A stretch of DNA of 7,908 bases from Bacteroidota bacterium (GTDB lineage Bacteria; Bacteroidota; Bacteroidia; Flavobacteriales; Flavobacteriaceae): contig JADWMI010000103.1 of assembly GCA_015767395.1 (NCBI GenBank), forward strand, positions 1 to 7,908. The letters run 5' to 3'. Position numbers and translations under genes: made by a program. The notes below the pieces were generated by a model. It was not told the DNA's origin and made no database searches. It saw only the letters and a program-made list of their open reading frames with translations. Below are positions 1 through 5,236 of this stretch, one piece after another. Position 1 is the first letter of the stretch, and every line of letters begins with the position of its first letter.

Positions 1-2
1 TA

Positions 3-578
3 GCAATTCTAATATTTAGTGCTTGCTCTAACGTTCCTAAACCTTCTACAACTGAAATAGTAACAAAAAAACCAACTTTAAGTGATTATGAAATTGGAGA
101 AAAGTGGACTTGGAAATGGAAGCGCACTACAGAAGGAAAAACTCGCGGTGAAGGTGAAGCGTATCAAGAAGTTGTTAAATTTAAGAATAGTTTAGGCTTT
201 TCTAGAAACGGGACTGATACCACTCTAATTGCTAATGAAATAAATAACAATAGAGGAACATCTTATCTTAGATGGCCATTAAAAGTAGGTAAAAAATGGG
301 TTTTTGATGAAGATTGGGAAAGTTATGATGGCACCAAAGGACATACAAAGCAAGAAGCAGAAGTAGTTTCTTTTGAAGAGCTAACAGTAGCTGCAGGGAA
401 ATTTATGGCATATAAAGTTCTTCTTAAAGGTAGAATGACAAATGAGAGAGGATTTGATGGAAAGACAATAGATATTTGGTGGTATGCACCAGCAATTCGT
501 AAATATGTGAAACATACTCAAGATGATGGAGCTGGTTTGTATGTGAAGGAATTAATTAACTATTCGAGCGTTCAATAA
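3..578 (+). CDS. Partial lipoprotein of unknown function (5' end outside window)
   Basis: An open frame runs from the left edge to a TAA at 576-578, giving 191 visible residues; the start codon and most of the signal peptide are missing. The first visible residues read AILIFSACS, a lipoprotein signal-peptide end with the lipobox Cys at visible residue 8 (bases 24-26). The mature protein should therefore be lipid-anchored in the cell envelope. The residues after the Cys (SNVPKPST) are not acidic, so nothing points to surface export. The rest is rich in Trp, Lys and beta-strand-like stretches. Near the end is a segment EELTVAAGKFMAYKV followed by WWYAPAIRKYVK (bases 477-512). That order (V.AG.F.A.KV, then WYAP, then a closing strand) resembles small secreted beta-rich proteins of the DUF3108/TapB-like kind, a resemblance from memory and not tested. 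No catalytic motif is visible. The coding frame is sound; the function is unknown. Confidence 0.85.
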   Translation, partial: AILIFSACSNVPKPSTTEIVTKKPTLSDYEIGEKWTWKWKRTTEGKTRGEGEAYQEVVKFKNSLGFSRNGTDTTLIANEINNNRGTSYLRWPLKVGKKWVFDEDWESYDGTKGHTKQEAEVVSFEELTVAAGKFMAYKVLLKGRMTNERGFDGKTIDIWWYAPAIRKYVKHTQDDGAGLYVKELINYSSVQ

Positions 579-594
579 AATAGCGACTCCTTCT

Positions 595-630
595 AGCGGA
601 AGATGGCCAAGTAACAGACTGGTTACCGCT
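595..630. repeat. Imperfect inverted repeat between lipoprotein and hydrolase genes
   Basis: AGCGG at 595-599 pairs with CCGCT at 626-630, and inside it TAAC (612-615) pairs with GTTA (622-625) around a six-base loop. The left arm carries a 12-base bulge that includes the palindrome TGGCCA (604-609). The stretch is richer in G and C than its surroundings. No T-run follows, so it is not a standard terminator. It could be an operator or a structured leader for the downstream hydrolase, or chance. Confidence 0.3.
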
Positions 631-637
631 GTATTTG
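630..637 (+). promoter_or_regulatory. Possible -7 promoter box for the CocE-type hydrolase gene
   Basis: TGTATTTG matches the Bacteroidota -7 consensus TAnnTTTG at all but the second base. It would place the transcript start near 644 and leave a short A-rich leader before the ATG at 658. No clear TTG -33 element is present at the usual distance, so the call is weak. Confidence 0.25.
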
Positions 638-657
638 GAATAAAAGAAAAGAAAGTC

Positions 658-2913
658 ATGAAGAAATTAATAGCATTATTGTTTTTAGTCCTAATCAACC
701 TACCGGTTAAAGGTCAAGAGCTGTCATATGAAAAAGCAGCATTGTCAGACTCGGTATCTTTAGCCATAAATATGCGAAATTTGGCAAAAGGTTATTTGCA
801 GCAAAAAAAAATAAGTAACCTGAAAATTGAAGTAAATGATCTTTATATGATTGAAATATTGGCTGGTGATTATGAGGCTTCCATCAGGACGATTCAATGG
901 CTGAGAGAAAATTCAGAAATGAACAATGGGCACCCGCATTATATCCAATATGAACTATTTTCAAAAGCGAAAATCAAGCAATTAACATCAGGTGTGGGTT
1001 TTAGCGAGGCGTATCAATCAGTCTTTAAAGCATATTTAGTGAATTGTAATGATGAACAAGCGTATTCAGCTAATATTGTTTTCACTACTTACGATGCTGT
1101 GGCGCAATTCTCCAATCGTTTTGAGACCAATCACAATAATATTTCAGAGGCATACATAAGTTTTGATCAGGCCTTGGATCTTTTAAAATCTTATTTTCTA
1201 TATCATGTTTATTATAAAACCGAACCAGTTATTTTTAAAGAAATAATACTTGATGAAAACAAAAGGTATATTATAAAAGAAGAGGTCATAGTTTCGCCAA
1301 AAGACGGAGCAGAATTATCCGTTATTACGGTTCGTAAGAGAGATTCAGAACCTATGCCTGCTGTTTTAATATTTACAATTTATGCAGATGGATCAAATAC
1401 GAATCAAGCTGTACTGGCTGCATCGAAAGGATATACAGGCGTCATTGCTACCTCTAGAGGTAAACGGCTTAGTAAGGACACTATTGAACCTTATAAACAT
1501 GAGCATAAAGATGTTTATGCTGTTATTGACTGGATCAGTCAACAAGACTGGAGCAATGCTAAAGTAGGTATGTATGGAGGAAGTTATAATGGTTTTACGC
1601 AATGGGCTTCTATGAAACACAAAGTTCATCCAGCATTAAAAACAATTGTTCCTTCTGTTTCCGTTGCTCCTGGAATAGATGCGCCCATGGAAAACAATGT
1701 TTTCTATAATTTTCCTTACAAATGGATCCCGTATGTAACAAACAATAAGTTTTTAGATAATGCTGCTAATTTTGATCGCGACAGATGGAGTAATCTTGAA
1801 AAGAAGTGGTTCGAATCTGGCAAACCCTATAATAAAATGGATTCCATAGATGGAACGCCTAATGAATTATTTCAAGAATGGATTAACCATCCTTCCTATG
1901 ATAGTTATTGGCAAAGCATGATTCCGTATAAAGAGGACTTTGCGCACATTGACATTCCCATTCTTACCACTACCGGATATTATGACGATGGGCAAAGGGG
2001 AGCAATGTATTATTATTTGGAACATTTAAAATTCAATCCGAAAGCAGAGCATTATTTACTTATTGGGCCTTACGACCATTGGGGTGCACAATCTGTATCT
2101 AGTGCTAATTTGCGAGGCTATCAAATTGATTTAGTGGCAACCATCAATATACGGCAGGGGTTGGTGTTTGATTGGTTTGATTACATTTTAAAAGGTAAGA
2201 AAAAACCAAGCATTTTAAAAGATAAAGTGAATTTTCAGGTAATGAATACAAATACTTGGATGCACAAACCTAGTTTAAATGCAATGACAAATGATACGAT
2301 GAAATTTCATTTAAGTGCAACTAAAATAGGTCAATTTTATGCTTTAAAACCGAAAGCTAATTCTTCTGAAATCGAAATGAAAGTTGATTTTAAAGATAGA
2401 GAAAGCATGAATAATCCTGAATATTATCCTTGGCCTTTAGAGCGAAAACAAATCAATTTAAAAGATGGATTGATTTTTAAATCAGAGGTATTAAAAGAAG
2501 ATGTTATTATAAACGGATCATTTATTGGAAATCTTGAATTTACGATCAATAAAAAAGATGTTGATTATTCCGTGATTGTATATCAATTAACTCCTGAAAA
2601 TAAGTATTTTCATTTAAGTTATTATATTGGTAGAGCTAGTTTTGCAAAAGATAGAGAGCATAGAGCTTTACTTACTCCAAATGAATTAACAAAAATTTCG
2701 TTTATTAATTCTAAATTGATTAGTAAAAAACTGATAAAGGGCAGTCGTATTGTAATCGTTGTTAATGTCAATAAAAATAACAATGCCCAAATCAATTATG
2801 GTTCAGGAAAAGATGTGAGCACAGAAAGTATTAAAGATGCTAAAGAACCTCTTAAAATAATTTTTACAGGGAAAAGTAACATTTCTTTACCGATTTGGAT
2901 TTCTACAAAATAG
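658..2913 (+). CDS. Exported CocE/NonD-family serine hydrolase (peptidase S15-like)
   Basis: The 751-residue product is a secreted alpha/beta hydrolase related to X-Pro dipeptidyl-peptidases, cocaine esterase and acylase-type enzymes; its substrate (acyl ester, amide or N-terminal peptide) cannot be read from sequence. Residues 1-19 are a signal peptide (KK, then a hydrophobic run, then VKG before Q20) without a lipobox Cys, so it should be periplasmic or released. Residues about 21-190 form a helical, TPR-like extension that the core family lacks. The hydrolase core spans about 205-510. The nucleophile elbow is GGSYNGF with Ser309; Asp443 in GYYDDG and His474 in GPYDHWG complete the triad; Tyr242 in FTIYADG is the likely oxyanion Tyr. 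Residues about 510-751 fit the beta-rich C-terminal domain of the family. The start is set by the signal peptide and the A-rich leader. No type IX secretion tail is evident. It is probably monocistronic and converges on thiE. Confidence 0.9.
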   Translation: MKKLIALLFLVLINLPVKGQELSYEKAALSDSVSLAINMRNLAKGYLQQKKISNLKIEVNDLYMIEILAGDYEASIRTIQWLRENSEMNNGHPHYIQYELFSKAKIKQLTSGVGFSEAYQSVFKAYLVNCNDEQAYSANIVFTTYDAVAQFSNRFETNHNNISEAYISFDQALDLLKSYFLYHVYYKTEPVIFKEIILDENKRYIIKEEVIVSPKDGAELSVITVRKRDSEPMPAVLIFTIYADGSNTNQAVLAASKGYTGVIATSRGKRLSKDTIEPYKHEHKDVYAVIDWISQQDWSNAKVGMYGGSYNGFTQWASMKHKVHPALKTIVPSVSVAPGIDAPMENNVFYNFPYKWIPYVTNNKFLDNAANFDRDRWSNLEKKWFESGKPYNKMDSIDGTPNELFQEWINHPSYDSYWQSMIPYKEDFAHIDIPILTTTGYYDDGQRGAMYYYLEHLKFNPKAEHYLLIGPYDHWGAQSVSSANLRGYQIDLVATINIRQGLVFDWFDYILKGKKKPSILKDKVNFQVMNTNTWMHKPSLNAMTNDTMKFHLSATKIGQFYALKPKANSSEIEMKVDFKDRESMNNPEYYPWPLERKQINLKDGLIFKSEVLKEDVIINGSFIGNLEFTINKKDVDYSVIVYQLTPENKYFHLSYYIGRASFAKDREHRALLTPNELTKISFINSKLISKKLIKGSRIVIVVNVNKNNNAQINYGSGKDVSTESIKDAKEPLKIIFTGKSNISLPIWISTK

Positions 2914-2930
2914 GTGAGTACAAGCTATTT

Positions 2931-2964
2931 TAAAGTTTTAATAGTTGTATCACTTTTAACTTTA
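2931..2964. terminator. Possible weak bidirectional terminator between convergent genes
   Basis: TAAAGTT at 2931-2937 is the exact inverse complement of AACTTTA at 2958-2964, with a 20-base AT-rich loop. It lies between the stop codons of the hydrolase gene and thiE, where a shared terminator is expected. The stem holds a single G:C pair and has no clear flanking T-run, so it would be weak. In such AT-rich DNA a seven-base match may be chance. Confidence 0.25.
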
Positions 2965-2991
2965 TTGTAAAATTCTTAAATCGTTCATGTT

Positions 2992-3633
2992 TTATTCAAA
3001 TGTATAGCGTTGCTCTTCAGTTGAAGAAGCATTTAGTAATTGATTAAATGTTCTTATGGTATTAAAATTGCAGGTAATTTCCCCAGACACAGCAATTCCA
3101 GAAACACCCGTTTCTAATATGGCTGTAACATCTTCGGTGGTGATGCCTCCAAAACCAATAATTGGTGTTTCAGTATTTAAGGCTTCTGTAATTGCAGTAT
3201 AACCGTTTAAACCTAAAACCACACTTAAATTATCTTTAGTTGTTGGTAATCTAAAAGGGCTTAAACTAATATAATCGACATCTTTAACAATTAATGTTTC
3301 ACAATCTTGCAAGGTGTTTGCTGTTCCGCCAATCATTTGCCAAGTGTATAAATGCTTTCTAGCTATAGTAGGGCAGGAATCTGTTTTTCCTAAATGTACA
3401 CCATCTGCTTTAATCTCTTTTGCAATTTTATAATGATCGTTAATAATTAATCTGGTTTGAAAATGAGCTGTGATTTCTCTAACCTCATTGGCTATTTTTA
3501 ACATTTTTTTTTCTGAAACATTTTTTAAGCGCAATTGCACCAATTCGGCACCAGATGTACAAGCTTTTTGGATGTTTTCCAGATGCTCTTTTGGAGAATT
3601 TCCTTGAGATATATAATGTAATTTAGGTATCAT
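2992..3633 (-). CDS. thiE: Thiamine phosphate synthase
   Basis: ThiE joins HMP pyrophosphate with thiazole phosphate carboxylate to give thiamine phosphate in the cytoplasm. The 213 residues are full length for this (beta/alpha)8 family. The motifs appear in order: QLRLK (33-37), INDHYKIAKEIKADGVHLGKTD (64-85, with Asn65, Asp66 and Asp85 as the expected pyrophosphate/Mg ligands), GGTANT (102-107), SPFRLPTTK (125-133), FGGIT (161-165) and a phosphate-binding AVSGEI (181-186). GGTANT and SPFRxxTTK replace the usual G.S.H and GPvf.T.TK wording; I recall this variant from Bacteroidota ThiE proteins. The related thiazole tautomerase TenI is the main alternative, but the kept Asn-Asp, Asp85 and TTK residues favour ThiE. 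No other thiamine gene lies in the window and no TPP riboswitch core is seen upstream. The gene follows tesA on the same strand after 133 bases, with its own possible promoter. Confidence 0.92.
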   Translation of the reverse strand: MIPKLHYISQGNSPKEHLENIQKACTSGAELVQLRLKNVSEKKMLKIANEVREITAHFQTRLIINDHYKIAKEIKADGVHLGKTDSCPTIARKHLYTWQMIGGTANTLQDCETLIVKDVDYISLSPFRLPTTKDNLSVVLGLNGYTAITEALNTETPIIGFGGITTEDVTAILETGVSGIAVSGEITCNFNTIRTFNQLLNASSTEEQRYTFE

Positions 3634-3663
3634 CGTTTCTTAGTTTCTTGTTGTTGGAATTAG

Positions 3664-3671
3664 CAAAAATA
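3664..3671 (-). promoter_or_regulatory. Possible -7 promoter box for thiE
   Basis: Read on the minus strand, 3671-3664 is TATTTTTG, an exact match to TAnnTTTG. It lies 30 bases before the thiE ATG and implies a leader of about 24 bases. No TTG is seen at the -33 spacing. It would let thiE be expressed independently of tesA. Confidence 0.35.
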
Positions 3672-3733
3672 CGAATGTTTAATTACCCCAGTACTTTATA
3701 TTGTTAAGAAATATAACCACAAAAGAAATTTAC

Positions 3734-3750
3734 AAACCGCAAATTGGTTT
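3734..3750 (-). terminator. Possible terminator after tesA
   Basis: On the minus strand, AAACC and GGTTT form a five-base stem around a seven-base loop, starting 16 bases after the tesA stop codon and followed by a T-rich stretch (GTAAATTTCTTTTG). The position fits a terminator that would separate tesA from thiE. The stem is short, so read-through is likely. Confidence 0.3.
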
Positions 3751-3766
3751 TAATATAAATGCAGTT

Positions 3767-4516
3767 TTATTTTCCAATCACAGTTTCCAAAACAGCCCAA
3801 ACATTGTTTGCTAGTATTTTTTGTCCTTCAATCGTAGGATGAATCCCATCTGCTTGGTTTAACTCAGGAATACCACCTACATCTTTTAATAAAAACGGGA
3901 TTAATTTAAGATTGTTTTTTTTAGCCAATTCAGGGAAAATAGTTTTGAATTCCTTGGTATAAGTCTGGCCCATATTTGGAGGAATTTGCATTCCCGCCAG
4001 CATAATTGTTGTGTTGGGATTATGATCATATACAGCATCAATAATTGCTTGTAGATTCTCTCTTGTTTCCTTCAAAGGAACACCACGTAAACCATCATTG
4101 GCACCTAAGGCTAAAACAAAAATATCGATTTTTTGATTGAGCACCCATTTTATTCTACTGTTACCACCAGCTGTAGTTTCTCCACTTAATCCAGCATTAA
4201 TAACCGTGTAATTCAACCCTAAAGAATCTATCATAGCATCAATAATGCTTGGATAAGCGTCGTTTATATCATCAAGTCCATATCCTGCTGTAAGACTGTC
4301 TCCAAAAAATAAAATGCTTTTACTGAAGTTACTTGAAGGGGCGCTAATACTTACCTTTTCTTCAGCCTCTTTTTGCTCTTTACTTTCTTTTTTAGAAGCA
4401 TCTCCTTTACAAGAAAGGAGCAATACAAAAAATAATAAATAACAAAAAATTAAGAAAATCCCCGTGCAATTAGAGTATAAAATTAAAATCATTTGTTTAC
4501 TTTGTCTTTTGCGCAT
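3767..4516 (-). CDS. tesA: TesA-type SGNH/GDSL esterase, predicted lipoprotein
   Basis: The 249-residue product is an SGNH hydrolase of the TesA/arylesterase type (acyl-CoA thioesterase I, lysophospholipase L1 in E. coli). The four conserved blocks are intact: FFGDSLTAGYG with nucleophile Ser74; NAGLSGETTAGG with oxyanion Gly109; LGANDGLRG with oxyanion Asn140; and DGIHPTIEG with Asp223 and His226. Residues 1-35 are a signal peptide with a strongly basic start (RKRQSKQ), a long hydrophobic core and a lipobox LLSC, so Cys36 should be lipidated. A charged Lys/Glu-rich linker (37-56) then holds the domain off the membrane. Met9 is an alternative start with an A-rich leader, but it would lose all the basic residues; the longer start is preferred. 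E. coli TesA is soluble, so the anchor is a clear difference. The gene is divergent from ybbA-ybbP with 30 bases between start codons, matching the E. coli order and implying joint action with that transporter. Confidence 0.93.
   Translation of the reverse strand: MRKRQSKQMILILYSNCTGIFLIFCYLLFFVLLLSCKGDASKKESKEQKEAEEKVSISAPSSNFSKSILFFGDSLTAGYGLDDINDAYPSIIDAMIDSLGLNYTVINAGLSGETTAGGNSRIKWVLNQKIDIFVLALGANDGLRGVPLKETRENLQAIIDAVYDHNPNTTIMLAGMQIPPNMGQTYTKEFKTIFPELAKKNNLKLIPFLLKDVGGIPELNQADGIHPTIEGQKILANNVWAVLETVIGK
4497..4504 (+). promoter_or_regulatory. Possible -7 box for ybbA-ybbP, inside the tesA coding start
   Basis: TTACTTTG matches TAnnTTTG at all but the second base. It implies a transcript start near 4511 and a leader of about 36 bases before the ybbA ATG. 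It lies within tesA codons 5-7 on the opposite strand. No -33 TTG is evident. Confidence 0.25.
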
Positions 4517-4546
4517 CTCTTATGGGATATATTAAAATGAATAACT

Positions 4547-5236
4547 ATGACAAAGATATTAAAGATTCATGAACTTGAGAAAACATATACCAGTGGTTCA
4601 AAAAAATTAACGGTATTGCATGATATTTCTTTTGAAATAGAGAAAGGAGATACATTCTCTATTGTCGGGCCTTCTGGAAGTGGGAAAACTACCTTACTCG
4701 GTTTGTGTGCTGGTTTAGACTATGCTAATTCAGGAACTATTGAATTGTGCGGTAATAATTTGCAACATTTAAATGAAGATGAACGCGCTCAATTACGAAA
4801 TAAGGAGGTTGGTTTTATTTTTCAAAATTTTCAATTGATCCCTACCATGAACGCGCTGGAAAATGTAATTATACCTTTGGAACTACAAGGTGCAAAAAAT
4901 GCAGCTAAGGTTGGCATGGAATTACTGGATAAAGTAGGGCTCGCTGACCGTTTTCATCACTACCCTTCGCAATTATCAGGCGGAGAGCAGCAACGGGTGG
5001 CTTTAGCAAGAGCTTTTTGTAACACCCCTTCGATATTATTTGCCGATGAACCCACAGGAAATTTAGATTATGAAACAGGTGAAACAGTAATCCAATTGCT
5101 TTTCCAATTAAACAAGGAAGCAGGCACTACCTTGGTAATTATCACACACGATTTAGATTTGGCAAATAGAACACAGCAAATTTTGAGATTAAAAGGAGGG
5201 AAAATTATGACTAACGAAAGAACAAAACTAATTTGA
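4547..5236 (+). CDS. ybbA: ABC transporter ATP-binding protein, YbbA type (MacB/LolD family)
   Basis: This is the cytoplasmic ATPase that drives the adjacent permease. All nucleotide-binding motifs are intact in the 229 residues: Walker A GPSGSGKT (41-48), Q-loop Gln93 in FIFQNFQL, signature LSGGEQQ (143-149), Walker B ILFADE (163-168) with catalytic Glu168, D-loop GNLD (171-174) and the switch His201 in ITHD. Length and motif wording put it in the MacB/LolD/FtsE branch, whose members pair with FtsX-type permeases and do mechanical work across the membrane rather than move substrate through a pore. LolD and MacB are the alternatives by sequence alone; the YbbP-type partner and the divergent tesA favour YbbA. 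The stop codon overlaps the ybbP start (TTGA), so the two are translated from one transcript and are probably coupled. Near its end an AGGAGG (5194-5199) precedes an in-frame ATG, described separately. Confidence 0.95.
   Translation: MTKILKIHELEKTYTSGSKKLTVLHDISFEIEKGDTFSIVGPSGSGKTTLLGLCAGLDYANSGTIELCGNNLQHLNEDERAQLRNKEVGFIFQNFQLIPTMNALENVIIPLELQGAKNAAKVGMELLDKVGLADRFHHYPSQLSGGEQQRVALARAFCNTPSILFADEPTGNLDYETGETVIQLLFQLNKEAGTTLVIITHDLDLANRTQQILRLKGGKIMTNERTKLI
4551..4558 (-). promoter_or_regulatory. Possible -7 box for tesA, inside the ybbA coding start
   Basis: The minus strand reads TATCTTTG from 4558 to 4551, an exact TAnnTTTG match. It gives a predicted start near 4544 and a leader of about 28 bases before the tesA ATG. 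It overlaps ybbA codons 2-4. There is no clear TTG at -33. Confidence 0.35.
5194..5209 (+). promoter_or_regulatory. Shine-Dalgarno-like AGGAGG before an in-frame ATG at the end of ybbA
   Basis: AGGAGG at 5194-5199 lies seven bases before ATG 5207-5209, which is codon 221 of ybbA. Initiation here would make a nine-residue peptide ending at the TGA (5234-5236) that overlaps the ybbP TTG. It could load ribosomes for ybbP, but the bases also simply encode KGGK, and Bacteroidota ribosomes make little use of such sites. Confidence 0.3.

Noticed and set aside
1382..1629. Short open frames on both strands inside the CocE-type hydrolase gene
   Set aside because: They overlap the catalytic core of a clearly real gene, lack leaders and show no recognisable protein features.
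3634..3766. TPP riboswitch upstream of thiE
   Set aside because: The thi-box core (CTGAGA and its partner segments) is not visible on the minus strand in this gap.
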